A stretch of 64,000 nucleotides of DNA from Litchfieldia sinesaloumensis (GCF_900156865.1 NZ_LT732529.1:4451113-4515112); one strand, 5' to 3'; shown: positions 44,502-53,721, counted from the stretch's first letter. The notes: generated from the sequence alone by a model not told the origin. Numbers and translations are program-made.

Positions 44502-45899
44502 ATGAAAACATTTATTAACGATGATTTTCTTTTGTATAATGATACTGCAAAAGAGTTGTATCATAATGTCGCGAAACATTTACCAATTATTGACTACCAT
44601 AACCATTTAAACCAAGTTGAAATCTTAGAGAACAAAAACTTCAGTAATCTAGCTGAAATCTGGCTTGGTGGCGATCATTATAAATGGAGATTAATGAGAG
44701 CGAATGGTATAAGTGAAGATTATATTACAGGTAACAAATCAGATTATGAAAAATTCATGGCATGGTCAAAAACTGTTCCAAACACTATTGGAAATCCACT
44801 TTATCATTGGACTCATTTGGAGCTTTTACGTTACTTCGGCATCGATGATTTATTAGATGAAACAACTGCTCCAGCTATTTGGGAGGAAGCAAATAAAAAA
44901 TTATCTTCACCTGAATTATCCGTACGTTCTATCTTCGATAAGTTCAATATTGAATTTGTTGGAACGACAGATGACCCTACCGATGACTTAGCAAGTCATA
45001 TTAAAATCAAGGATGAAGGCTATAAAGTTCATGTTTCTCCATCATTCCGTCCTGATAAAGGCTTAACCATTGAAAAAGATGATTTCAGTGCGTGGGTTGA
45101 AAAATTAGGTCAAGTTACAAACCAAAACATTGAAAATTATGAAGCGTTTTTAAGTGCGCTTGCAGAACGTGTTGAATTCTTTGATCAACAAGGCTGTAAG
45201 AGCTCTGACCATGGTTTAAGTGTACTATTCTATGAAGAAGCAACGAAGGAAGAAGTATCAGCGATTTTTGCGAAAAAACTAAAAGGTGATCAGCTTTCTG
45301 GGAAAGAGGTTGACCAATTCAAGACATATACATTGGTGACATTAGGCGAGCTTTATGCTGAAAAAGGCTGGGTAATGCAGCTTCATATCGGTGCAACTAG
45401 AAATAATAACACTCGTATGTTTAACCAATTAGGTCCTGATGCTGGATATGACTCGATTGGCGATATTATGATTGCAGATAAATTATCTAGACTTCTAGAT
45501 GCACTTGAAGTACAAAACAAACTACCAAAGACTGTTTTATATAGCTTGAACTCAAATCACAATAATGTATTAGCTGCAATGGCTGGTAACTTCCAAAGCT
45601 CAGAAGTACCAGGAAAAGTACAATTTGGTACAGCATGGTGGTTCAATGATACATTAGATGGTATGGAAGACCAAATGAGAACACTGTCAAGTATGGGTTT
45701 AATCAGCAACTTTATTGGAATGCTGACTGATTCAAGAAGCTTCCTTTCATTCACAAGACATGAATATTTCAGAAGAATACTATGTAATATTCTAGGAACT
45801 TGGGTGGATCAAGGAAAAGCACCTAAGGACATGGCTCTATTAGAAAAATACGTGCGGGGCATCTGCTACGAGAATGCAAAACGTTATTTTTCAATCTAA
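44502..45899 (+). CDS. uxaC: Glucuronate/galacturonate isomerase
   Basis: A 465-residue amidohydrolase-fold enzyme converting D-glucuronate to fructuronate and D-galacturonate to tagaturonate. IIDYHNHLNQ carries the HxH metal site. DDPTDDL, HIGATRNNNTRMF and WWFNDTLDGME are strongly typical of UxaC. AAAGG lies eight bases before ATG 44502, favouring it over ATG 44493. Neither uxuA/uxuB nor uxaA/uxaB for the following steps is in the window. A ROK-type operator is in its promoter. Confidence 0.95.
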   Translation: MKTFINDDFLLYNDTAKELYHNVAKHLPIIDYHNHLNQVEILENKNFSNLAEIWLGGDHYKWRLMRANGISEDYITGNKSDYEKFMAWSKTVPNTIGNPLYHWTHLELLRYFGIDDLLDETTAPAIWEEANKKLSSPELSVRSIFDKFNIEFVGTTDDPTDDLASHIKIKDEGYKVHVSPSFRPDKGLTIEKDDFSAWVEKLGQVTNQNIENYEAFLSALAERVEFFDQQGCKSSDHGLSVLFYEEATKEEVSAIFAKKLKGDQLSGKEVDQFKTYTLVTLGELYAEKGWVMQLHIGATRNNNTRMFNQLGPDAGYDSIGDIMIADKLSRLLDALEVQNKLPKTVLYSLNSNHNNVLAAMAGNFQSSEVPGKVQFGTAWWFNDTLDGMEDQMRTLSSMGLISNFIGMLTDSRSFLSFTRHEYFRRILCNILGTWVDQGKAPKDMALLEKYVRGICYENAKRYFSI

Positions 45900-45926
45900 A
45901 TATAGTATTTAACCTTAAGATAATTG

Positions 45927-45971
45927 GAGTGGCGGTTTTTGAGAATTTTTTAAAAACTGCCATTTTCTTTT
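45927..45971 (+). terminator. Terminator of uxaC
   Basis: TGGCGGTTTTT pairs with AAAAACTGCCA (one G:T), followed by TTTTCTTTT. Confidence 0.8.
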
Positions 45972-46008
45972 CCAGGTCATGTACAATGCTATGGAAGGAG
46001 TGTGAAGA

Positions 46009-46932
46009 ATGATTGATTTTGTAAATATAGTCAGGGATATTATCTTACCGATATTTATCATTATTGCAATTGGTTATATTCTTCAAAGAAAGTTTAAGAT
46101 GAATGTACCAACTTTAGCAAAAATAAATATGTACTTTTTGGTACCAGCCTTTATTTTCGTTAAATTATATAGTACGGAATTATCCTTTCAATTGTTTGGC
46201 TTTGTTCTGTTATTTTTTATTATTATTATTGTCATCCTTTATGTACTTTCAACGATTGCAGCAAGGGTAATTGGCCTTAAAAATGGAGAAACGATTACAT
46301 TTTCCAATAGTGCAATCTTTTTTAATTCAGGAAATTATGGTGTGCCTGTCAATGACCTTGTTTTTAAGGGAGACCCATTTGCAATGTCCATTCAGGTGAT
46401 TGTCCTTACCTTGCAAAATATTTTAATTTTTTCTTATGGTGTATTTTCACTTCAATCTGCTAAAATTGGAAAACTAAAAGCAATGCAAGGTTACCTAAAA
46501 ATGCCTGTGCTTTATGCAATGTTAACTGGTATTCTATTGAACTATTTATCTGTTCCAATTCCGTCTTTTGTTTGGGTTCCTGCGAACTATATTGCTGATG
46601 CTATGGTTGGAATTGCCTTATTTACGTTGGGTGCACAGGTTGCTGAAATTGATTTCAAAGCTGGTTTGTCAAAGGTATATTGGAGTCTTGGTTTTCGCTT
46701 ACTCGTTGGACCTGCGATTGCACTGGGGCTGATTTATCTATTGGATATCGAAGGAGTTTTTGCTCAAGCACTTTTTATTGCTTCTAGTATGCCTACCTCT
46801 GTCAATAGTGCAATTATTGCTGAGGAGTATAATAACTATCCGGGATTTGCTGCGCAAATTGTTTTATTTTCAACCATATTTAGTTCGATAACCGTGTCAA
46901 TTATGATTTATTTAGCAAGGATATTGTTTTAG
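46009..46932 (+). CDS. AEC-family (auxin efflux carrier-like) transporter
   Basis: A 307-residue membrane protein with ten helices: IAIGYILQRKFKMNVPTLAKINMYFLVPAFIF near the start, FFNSGNYGVPVNDL in the middle and SSMPTSVNSAIIAEEYN at the end are AEC motifs. Bacterial members move carboxylates such as malate or malonate. Position after uxaC suggests an organic acid linked to uronate metabolism, but this is only context. Confidence 0.85.
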   Translation: MIDFVNIVRDIILPIFIIIAIGYILQRKFKMNVPTLAKINMYFLVPAFIFVKLYSTELSFQLFGFVLLFFIIIIVILYVLSTIAARVIGLKNGETITFSNSAIFFNSGNYGVPVNDLVFKGDPFAMSIQVIVLTLQNILIFSYGVFSLQSAKIGKLKAMQGYLKMPVLYAMLTGILLNYLSVPIPSFVWVPANYIADAMVGIALFTLGAQVAEIDFKAGLSKVYWSLGFRLLVGPAIALGLIYLLDIEGVFAQALFIASSMPTSVNSAIIAEEYNNYPGFAAQIVLFSTIFSSITVSIMIYLARILF

Positions 46933-46934
46933 GT

Positions 46935-46975
46935 AAAAAAGCCCTGTCAGTTTTCCAATTAGACAGGGCTTTTTT
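46935..46975. terminator. Bidirectional terminator between the AEC and ROK genes
   Basis: Thirteen-base arms around AAGCCCTGTC/GACAGGGCTT with A- and T-runs. The right arm also encodes the last codons and stop of the ROK gene. Confidence 0.9.
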
Positions 46976-48158
46976 CCGTATGCGTTTCTGTTCTTTCAGG
47001 TAATGTTAATCGGATTTCTTGAACGTCTAAGAAATGTTGTATTCCAAGTGCACAAGCTCCGAGAACACAAGAACGATTACCAAGGTCAGAGAGTACTAGT
47101 TCTCCATATTCACCAACAGATGAAATTAGGAGTCCTTTTAATTTCTCAACTGCTTCAGGGTAGATTTTTAATAATTGGCTGTTCATCACAATTGTTTCAG
47201 GATTATATAGATTAATAATATTGTTAAGGCCAATCGAAATATATCGTAAATATTGGTCAAAATAGCTTTTTACAATTACATGGCCATCTTCTAAGAAAGT
47301 TTGTATATCAGCTATAGTTAGATTGGTTAGCTGGAGTTCGTCTTCTAATTTTCTTAATAATTTTGGCTCAGATGCATATAGTTCCCAGCACCCGTGATTC
47401 CCACATCTACAAGCTTCTCCATCTGGATAAATGATCATATGGCCCATTTCGCCAGAGTAACCGTGATAACCCTTGTGCAAATCTCCATCGATAATCATCC
47501 CTGATCCAATACCTGATGTTAAGATGACAGTAAGCAAGTTATTGCTAAGATGATGCTTATAAACCTTTTCAGCGTATGCAGATAAATTAGCATTGTTTTC
47601 TATGAATAGAGGTATTCTTATCTCTTTCTGTAGATCCTCTTTAATATTTTTTTGAATCCATTTGTATCTTGGATTAAAACGTATACTTTCATCTAGTTTA
47701 TTTACTGTGCCATGGATACCAATTACGGCATTTACGAGACCATAGGGGCTGTCTGAAAACTCTAGCTGATATTCTTTAATTTTCTTAATGATAATCTGAA
47801 CAATGGTATCATAATCATCCGTATCTAGTTTTTGTTCCGTTTCAAAAACGGCATTTCCATTGAGATTAGAGATTGTGTACGTAATAGATTTATAATCTAA
47901 ATCTATCCCTAACACGTATCCTGCATCTTTATTAATAGAGAGCATAATTGGTCTTCGACCTATTGAATATTGCTCTAATTGTGTCTCACAAATTAATTCC
48001 TCCTGCAAGAGATCTGCGACTTGTACAGAAACTGTTGCTTTATTTAATCCTGTAATCTTTGATAAATCTGCCCGTGATATTAAACCGTATTCTATTATTT
48101 TTTGTACTATTAAACTACGATTTATTTTTTTGATATATGAACTGTCCCCAGTGACCAT
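46959..48158 (-). CDS. ROK-family transcriptional repressor (XylR/NagC type)
   Basis: A 399-residue protein: N-terminal winged helix (GLISRADLSKITGLNKATVSVQVADLL, residues ~26-52) and a ROK sugar-kinase-like domain with GSGMIIDGDLHKG, GEMGH and the zinc motif CRCGNHGCWE near residue 253. Such repressors release DNA on binding a sugar. A motif shared by its own upstream region, uxaC and the two GPH symporter genes suggests these are its targets; the inducer is probably a uronate or related sugar. Confidence 0.88.
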   Translation of the reverse strand: MVTGDSSYIKKINRSLIVQKIIEYGLISRADLSKITGLNKATVSVQVADLLQEELICETQLEQYSIGRRPIMLSINKDAGYVLGIDLDYKSITYTISNLNGNAVFETEQKLDTDDYDTIVQIIIKKIKEYQLEFSDSPYGLVNAVIGIHGTVNKLDESIRFNPRYKWIQKNIKEDLQKEIRIPLFIENNANLSAYAEKVYKHHLSNNLLTVILTSGIGSGMIIDGDLHKGYHGYSGEMGHMIIYPDGEACRCGNHGCWELYASEPKLLRKLEDELQLTNLTIADIQTFLEDGHVIVKSYFDQYLRYISIGLNNIINLYNPETIVMNSQLLKIYPEAVEKLKGLLISSVGEYGELVLSDLGNRSCVLGACALGIQHFLDVQEIRLTLPERTETHTEKSPV

Positions 48159-48220
48159 TTTATTTTGCTCCTTTATGTCAATTACGATTGTTTATCGCAA
48201 TCAAAAATGTCAAAATTTAT

Positions 48221-48256
48221 TGAAAAGGCTTACATTAAATTAGTTGGTTTAGTAGA
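48221..48256. promoter_or_regulatory. Putative ROK operator and degenerate cre upstream of the ROK gene
   Basis: TTAGTTGGTTTAGTAGA (48240-48256) is 16 of 17 identical to the motif at 63352-63368. TGAAAAGGCTTACA (48221-48234) is cre-like with a changed CG core. The rest of the 377-base ROK-AraC gap is AT-rich with no gene seen. Confidence 0.5.
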
Positions 48257-48535
48257 TAATCTAATTATAACAGATATTGAAACTTAGATATACGAAATTA
48301 ACAATTTTATGATGAAATTATAACTGTTTTTTGCAAAAAGGGGAGGGTTCTAAGAATCATCGTAACAAACGTTGAACTTATTAACTTATACAAATAAGAA
48401 AATTTCACCATAATGTCAAACTCAAAGCAGTTTCAGTCAATTTTCGAAGAAAATTAAGTGCTTTCAGTCAAATAATTTCACTTTTATTATGATAAGATAA
48501 GTTTAACATCAAGATTGATTGAAAGGATGGTAGTT

Positions 48536-49393
48536 GTGAAACATCCCATTTTGCCAATATACCGATTAAGCGGTAGGCAAGAATTTATATTAGACTATCA
48601 TTCACATCAAGAATATGAAATTTATTTTTTTCATAGTGGAACCTGCCGTTATCTGATAAAAAATCAGATATATGATTTGGAACCCGGTGATATCCTCTTG
48701 ATGGATGGAAAAACGTTACACAAACCCATTGTTTCTCCGGAAAAAGAGTATATCCGAAGTACAGTTCACTTCTCTCCGCATTGGATTGAAACCGTTTTAA
48801 GAGAGTTGAATGCGGGTTACTTATTAGACGTATTTCGGAAATTACAGCACTGTTTGATTCGGACAAATGAAAACCAACAATCGAAGAAATTGGAGGAATT
48901 AATTTGTCGGCTTGATGAATTATATAGAATGTCAGATAAGAATCAAGTAGCTGCTACAGAAGTTGAAATGAAGGTTATCATGATCCAGATCTTGATACTA
49001 ATTGATAAGATGGGACGAGCAAACTCGTATAAAAAACCTGATACAAAAGATGATAAGACGGATTATGTCGAGAATATCGTCACCTTTGTTCAGGAACATT
49101 ATATGGAGAAACTTACAATTGATTCAATTGCAAAGTCGCTTAATTTAAGCAAATCCTATCTTTCACATCTATTTAAAGAAATAACTGGGTTTACAGTGAT
49201 GGAATATTTAATGGCGACACGGTTAACACAAGCAAAATATATGCTTGCTCTGGAACCGGATAAACCTTTAAAGGATGTATCCTTTGATTGTGGTTTTGAA
49301 AGCGCCTCACACTTCAGTCGTTATTTCAAAAGTAAAGTTGGGATGACCCCAAAGGATTATCGCAAATTACAAATAAAAGAAGAAGGGGAGTAA
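48536..49393 (+). CDS. AraC-family regulator with cupin sensor domain
   Basis: A 285-residue protein: N-terminal cupin (LDYHSHQEYEIYFFHSGTCRY... GDILLMDGKTLHKP, residues ~15-75) and two C-terminal helix-turn-helix motifs (IDSIAKSLNLSKSYLSHLFKEITG and VSFDCGFESASHFSRYFKSKVGMTP). GTG 48536 follows AAAGGATGG at a normal distance; upstream in-frame starts overlap it. It is eight bases before the oxidoreductase genes and probably activates them in response to a sugar. Confidence 0.88.
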   Translation: MKHPILPIYRLSGRQEFILDYHSHQEYEIYFFHSGTCRYLIKNQIYDLEPGDILLMDGKTLHKPIVSPEKEYIRSTVHFSPHWIETVLRELNAGYLLDVFRKLQHCLIRTNENQQSKKLEELICRLDELYRMSDKNQVAATEVEMKVIMIQILILIDKMGRANSYKKPDTKDDKTDYVENIVTFVQEHYMEKLTIDSIAKSLNLSKSYLSHLFKEITGFTVMEYLMATRLTQAKYMLALEPDKPLKDVSFDCGFESASHFSRYFKSKVGMTPKDYRKLQIKEEGE

Positions 49394-49401
49394 GAAAAAA
49401 T

Positions 49402-50562
49402 ATGAAAAAAGTAAGACTAGGTATTGTAGGTTTAGGCGCACAAGGTGGAGCTTATGCTGGATTTATCGCAGAGGGAAAAGTACCGAATATGGAAATCGGA
49501 GCAATTTGTGATATCGATCCTGCCAAAAAGGCTGAAGCTGCAGAAAAATATCCGAATGTACCATTTTATGAGAATTATATCGAGATGATGGAAAGCGGAG
49601 ATGTGGATGCAATTGTAACAACAGTACCACACTATCTACACCCTGAAATGACAATTGAAGCACTAAAAAGAGATATTCATGCATTAGCTGAAAAGCCAGC
49701 AGGTGTTTATACAAAACAAGTAAAAGAAATGAACGAATTTGCTGCTTCTAAGCCAGAATTAACATTCGCAATCATGTTCAACCAAAGAACAAATGAACTT
49801 TACAAAAAGGTAAAAGAAATTATTGATAATGGTGAAATCGGTGAAATCCGTCGTACAAACTGGATTATTACAACTTGGTGGAGACCACAAGGTTATTACG
49901 ATCAAAGTGCATGGAGAGCAACATGGGAAGGTGAAGGCGGAGGTGTTTTAGTTAACCAAGCTCCACACCAATTAGACCTTCTTCAATGGATTTGTGGAAT
50001 GCCGAAAAAGGTGTATTCAAACGTTAAGTATGGTTACCAACGAAATATTGCAGTTGAAGACGAAGTTACTGCTATGTTTGATTACGGTAATGGAGCTACT
50101 GGTGTTTTTGTTACATGTACACATGATATTGTAGGTACAGACCGTTTTGAAATCCTTGGAGATAAAGGAAAAATCGTTGTTGATGACAGTAAGAAAGTTA
50201 CGATTAAACGCTTAACAAGATCGGAAAAAGAAATGAGCGACAGCATGAGCATGCAAGACGTCATGAAAATTTTCATGGGACAATCTGATGATAAAGTTTT
50301 CACTGAAGAAGTAATCGAGTTTGAAAGCGTATGGGGTGCTCAACACTCTTCTGTATTAGAAAACTTTGCAGCCAACATCTTGGACGGAACTCCTCTAATT
50401 GCTCCAGGAAGCGACGGAATCAACGGTGTTCAACTAGCAAATGCAATTCACTTATCAAGCTTCCTTGGTAAAGAAGTCGAAATTCCAGTAGATGAAGAAG
50501 TTTATTTAGCAGAGTTAAATAAGCGCATCGAAGAAGAAAAAAAGAATCCAATTCAAAAATAA
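49402..50562 (+). CDS. Gfo/Idh/MocA-family oxidoreductase (first of the AraC cluster)
   Basis: A 386-residue protein: KVRLGIVGLGAQGGAYAGF Rossmann loop, AEKPAG near residue 95, WRATWEGEGGGVLVNQAPHQLDLL near residue 172 with the catalytic His, and a long C-terminal domain with an insertion around 275-300 (SDSMSMQDVMKIFMGQSDD). It likely oxidises a sugar hydroxyl with NAD(P)+. It follows the AraC gene by eight bases. High GC at third positions relative to neighbours is not evident. Substrate unknown. Confidence 0.88.
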   Translation: MKKVRLGIVGLGAQGGAYAGFIAEGKVPNMEIGAICDIDPAKKAEAAEKYPNVPFYENYIEMMESGDVDAIVTTVPHYLHPEMTIEALKRDIHALAEKPAGVYTKQVKEMNEFAASKPELTFAIMFNQRTNELYKKVKEIIDNGEIGEIRRTNWIITTWWRPQGYYDQSAWRATWEGEGGGVLVNQAPHQLDLLQWICGMPKKVYSNVKYGYQRNIAVEDEVTAMFDYGNGATGVFVTCTHDIVGTDRFEILGDKGKIVVDDSKKVTIKRLTRSEKEMSDSMSMQDVMKIFMGQSDDKVFTEEVIEFESVWGAQHSSVLENFAANILDGTPLIAPGSDGINGVQLANAIHLSSFLGKEVEIPVDEEVYLAELNKRIEEEKKNPIQK

Positions 50563-50572
50563 CTAAAAGAAG

Positions 50573-50605
50573 TAACTAGAAACCGCGATACCAGGTTTCT
50601 AGTTA
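50573..50605 (+). other. Perfect 12-bp hairpin between two oxidoreductase genes
   Basis: TAACTAGAAACC pairs with GGTTTCTAGTTA (loop of nine bases). No T-run follows, so it is more likely an mRNA stability or processing element than a strong terminator. Confidence 0.6.
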
Positions 50606-50642
50606 TTCATCTTCACTCGTAGATAGAGGAGGAAGGAACACT

Positions 50643-51653
50643 ATGCTTAAAGTAGCTGTTGTCGGCTTAGGTGATATTTCGAAAATTCATATCCCCTCCA
50701 TACAAAATAGTTCAAAAGCAGAATTAGTTGCTGTATGCGATACAAATGAAGAACTCCGCAGTACGGTAGAAAATGTAAACTTTTATACAGATCTTGATGA
50801 GATGCTAGAAAAAGAAAGTTTAGACTGTGTTCATATTTGTTTGCCACACTATGCCCATTACTCCGCAACAAAGGCATGTGTGGAAAAGGGCGTAAATGTC
50901 TTTTTAGAAAAACCACTAGCTAGAAGTGCAGAGGAAGGGATGTTCGTCGTTGATTTAGCAGAACAGCACCCAGATGTTAAGGTATGTGTGAGTCTGCAAA
51001 ATCGCTTAAACGAAACCTTCATTAAGTTAAAAGAAATTGTGGATAGCGGTGAATTAGGAAAGGTTACCGGAATTAAAGGTCTTGTTACATGGTTCCGACC
51101 AAAATCCTATTATGACGTTAAACCTTGGCGTGGCAAAATGAAGCTTGCTGGCGGTGGTGTCATGATAAACCAATCCATTCATACGCTGGATTTGATGCAA
51201 CTCATTGGTGGAGAAATTGAAACAATTCGTGGATCAATTGATCAGTTACTTGATTACGGATATGAAGTAGAAGATACAGCAGTAGCTAACATCAAATTTA
51301 AGAATGGTGCAACTGGATTGTTTTTTGCAACAACAACATATGCAACGAATTCTTCTGTAGAGTTTCAAGTAATCCTTGAAAAAGGGAAACTAACGATTAA
51401 GGATAGTGTCCTTACGATTACAAATAGTGACGGTGTGAAAGAAAGATTAGTAGAGGATTCTAAGCTTCCAGGAAGCAAGTTCTACTATGGTGCAAGTCAT
51501 GATACATTAATCAATCATTTTTATGATGCAATTATTAATGACACCGATGATTATATCCATGTTCAAGATGCCCAAAAGTCGATGGAAATGATTAGTGCAA
51601 TTAGAAGATCTTCAGAAGTTAAAATTCCAATCAAAATGGAGGTATACAAATGA
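50643..51653 (+). CDS. Gfo/Idh/MocA-family oxidoreductase (second of the AraC cluster)
   Basis: A 336-residue protein: LKVAVVGLGDISKIHIPSIQ, the EKPLARS motif near residue 93 and GGGVMINQSIHTLDLMQLIGG near residue 173 carry cofactor and catalytic positions. It overlaps the following TIM-barrel gene by four bases (ATGA), so the two products are probably made in equal amounts and act in sequence. GGAGGAAGG precedes the ATG. Substrate unknown. Confidence 0.88.
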   Translation: MLKVAVVGLGDISKIHIPSIQNSSKAELVAVCDTNEELRSTVENVNFYTDLDEMLEKESLDCVHICLPHYAHYSATKACVEKGVNVFLEKPLARSAEEGMFVVDLAEQHPDVKVCVSLQNRLNETFIKLKEIVDSGELGKVTGIKGLVTWFRPKSYYDVKPWRGKMKLAGGGVMINQSIHTLDLMQLIGGEIETIRGSIDQLLDYGYEVEDTAVANIKFKNGATGLFFATTTYATNSSVEFQVILEKGKLTIKDSVLTITNSDGVKERLVEDSKLPGSKFYYGASHDTLINHFYDAIINDTDDYIHVQDAQKSMEMISAIRRSSEVKIPIKMEVYK

Positions 51654-52510
51654 CAAAAGGTAAAATTGGCGTTCAAATGATGATGCTTAAGCAAAAAGTA
51701 GAAGAACTTGGTGTTTATGAAACCATGAAAAAGATTCATGAACTTGGATTTGGTGCTGTAGAGGTTTCACAAATTCCTATGACTGAAGAAAATGTAGCAG
51801 AGTTAAAAAGAGCAAGCCAAGAATTTAATATAAAAATCGCAGCATTATCCGCAGGGTTAGAGCCAATGTTTGAAGGTGCTCCAGGCGAGGCGTTATCAAC
51901 TCATTTTGAAAAAATTGTAAATGACTGTAAAACACTAGACTGTAATTTTGTCCGTATTGGTATGCTTCCATTTACAGTTATGGGTGATAAAGAAAAAATT
52001 ATGAGCTTCATTGATAGAGCTGAAAAAATGGCACACCGTTTAGCTGAGCATGGAATTGAGTTATATTATCATACTCACCATGTTGAATTTGAAAAATATG
52101 ATGGTGTTTATTTATTAGATCTTATTAAACAAAACACAACTAAACTAGGCTTTGAATTGGATGTTCACTGGATTCAACGTGCTGGAGAAAATCCTGTGAA
52201 AATTATTCAAGAATACAAAGATCGTATTTCATTACTTCACTTAAAAGATTACCGTGTTAGTAAGTTTGAATTCAATCCAGATGACATGAAGGATATGGCT
52301 GGATTCATGAACAAGTTCTCAAACATTATTCAATTCGCAGAACTTGGTGAAGGAAACATGGATATTGGATCTATGATTGAAGCAGGTAAGGAAAGTGGCG
52401 TTCAATATTTCTTAATCGAACAAGATGACACATACGGTCGTGACCCATTCGAATGTCTTGAAGTCTCAGCTAACCATTTAAGAAAAATTGGATATGCTGA
52501 CTGGTTTTAA
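51650..52510 (+). CDS. Xylose-isomerase-like TIM-barrel protein (sugar phosphate isomerase/epimerase family)
   Basis: A 286-residue AP-endonuclease-2-type TIM barrel (PF01261-like). Probable metal ligands are E in THHVEFEKYD, D and H in FELDVHWIQRAG, H in ISLLHLKDYR and E in FAELGEGNMD. Members isomerise sugars, but relatives in 3-keto-glycoside pathways cleave glycosidic bonds by beta-elimination. Its coupling to the preceding oxidoreductase and lack of any hydrolase nearby favours one of these roles; the sequence alone does not decide. Confidence 0.85.
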   Translation: MTKGKIGVQMMMLKQKVEELGVYETMKKIHELGFGAVEVSQIPMTEENVAELKRASQEFNIKIAALSAGLEPMFEGAPGEALSTHFEKIVNDCKTLDCNFVRIGMLPFTVMGDKEKIMSFIDRAEKMAHRLAEHGIELYYHTHHVEFEKYDGVYLLDLIKQNTTKLGFELDVHWIQRAGENPVKIIQEYKDRISLLHLKDYRVSKFEFNPDDMKDMAGFMNKFSNIIQFAELGEGNMDIGSMIEAGKESGVQYFLIEQDDTYGRDPFECLEVSANHLRKIGYADWF

Positions 52511-52568
52511 TAAGAAAAGCGCAATGCGCCTGAGCTAGACATAGAAAACTAAGTAAAATGTATAAGCA

Positions 52569-52600
52569 AGCACCTGGTGATGATCAATTTTCAGGTGCTC
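52569..52600 (+). terminator. Possible terminator after the TIM-barrel gene
   Basis: AGCACCTG pairs with CAGGTGCT with a 15-base loop; the tail CTTGCATTTT is only moderately T-rich. It may attenuate rather than stop transcription into the next oxidoreductase gene. Confidence 0.5.
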
Positions 52601-52641
52601 TTGCATTTTCTTCTACATTAAATAACAGGAGTGATAGATCA

Positions 52642-53715
52642 ATGAGTAAAGATGGAATGAATTATGCCCCAAAAGGGAAACCCAATCCGGTTGTTAAAGA
52701 AGGAGAGTTTCCAATTGCAGCAGTAGCCCTTGATCATGGGCATATTAATGGTATGTGTAACGGATTAGTGGAATCAGGTGCAACATTGAAGTGGGTCTAT
52801 GATCCGGACCCTGAAAAGGTAGAAAAATTTGTTGAAGCATTCCCTGGAGTACAAGTTGCTGAATCATTAGAGCAGGTTTTAGAGGATAAAGAAATTAAAT
52901 TAGTTGCAGCAGCAGCTATTCCGAATAAACGTAGTGAACTAGGAATTAAGGTAATGGAGGCAGGTAAGGATTACTTTACTGATAAAACTCCATTCACCAC
53001 TTTAGCACAATTAGAGGAAACGAAGAAAGTTGTAGAACGCACTGGCCAGAAATACATGGTTTACTTCAGTGAAAGACTTCATGTTGAGGCAGCAGTCTTC
53101 GCGGGAGATCTAATCAAACAAGGTGCAATAGGTAGAGTTATTCAAGTAACAGGCTTTGGTCCACACCGCCTAAATGCCGACAGTCGTCCTGATTGGTTCT
53201 TTAATAAAGAACAATATGGGGGCATTTTATGTGATATCGGAAGCCACCAAATCGAACAGTTTTTATATTACACAGGTAATGAGGATGCAACTGTTCTTCA
53301 TAGTAAAGTGGGGAATTACAATAACCCAGAGTATCCAGAATTAGAGGACTATGGTGATGCAACACTAGTTGGTGAAAATGGCGCTACTTTCATTTTTAAG
53401 GTGGATTGGTTTACTCCTGATGGTCTTGGTACTTGGGGCGATGGCCGTACATTTATTACAGGAACTGAAGGTACGATTGAATTAAGAAAGTATATCGATG
53501 TTGCTAAAAGTGAGTCAGGTGATCATCTTTTCTTAGTTAATAAAGAAGGTGAAAAACATTATGAGTTACGTGGAGAAGTTGGATTCCCATTCTTCGGACA
53601 ACTCATTTTAGATTGTATTAACCGTACTGAAAATGCTATGACACAAAAACATGCTTTTAAAGCAGCTGAGTTATGCTTGAAAGCACAGGAGCAGGCAATT
53701 GTTGTAAGCAAATAA
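52642..53715 (+). CDS. Divergent Gfo/Idh/MocA-like oxidoreductase (third of the AraC cluster)
   Basis: A 357-residue protein. It has the family outline (GGILCDIGSHQIEQFLYYTG near residue 193) but the usual EKP is TDKTPF, and the usual GxGxxG nucleotide loop is replaced by ALDHGHINGMC. It may therefore bind its cofactor unusually or act on a different intermediate. ATG 52642 has AGGAGTGAT upstream; the longer frame from 52558 would run through the preceding hairpin. About 130 bases separate it from the TIM-barrel gene. Confidence 0.8.
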   Translation: MSKDGMNYAPKGKPNPVVKEGEFPIAAVALDHGHINGMCNGLVESGATLKWVYDPDPEKVEKFVEAFPGVQVAESLEQVLEDKEIKLVAAAAIPNKRSELGIKVMEAGKDYFTDKTPFTTLAQLEETKKVVERTGQKYMVYFSERLHVEAAVFAGDLIKQGAIGRVIQVTGFGPHRLNADSRPDWFFNKEQYGGILCDIGSHQIEQFLYYTGNEDATVLHSKVGNYNNPEYPELEDYGDATLVGENGATFIFKVDWFTPDGLGTWGDGRTFITGTEGTIELRKYIDVAKSESGDHLFLVNKEGEKHYELRGEVGFPFFGQLILDCINRTENAMTQKHAFKAAELCLKAQEQAIVVSK

Positions 53716-53721
53716 TTAATT

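Noticed and set aside
52558-52641. N-terminal extension of the third oxidoreductase
   Set aside because: It reads through a hairpin and lacks a ribosome binding site, whereas ATG 52642 follows AGGAGTGAT.
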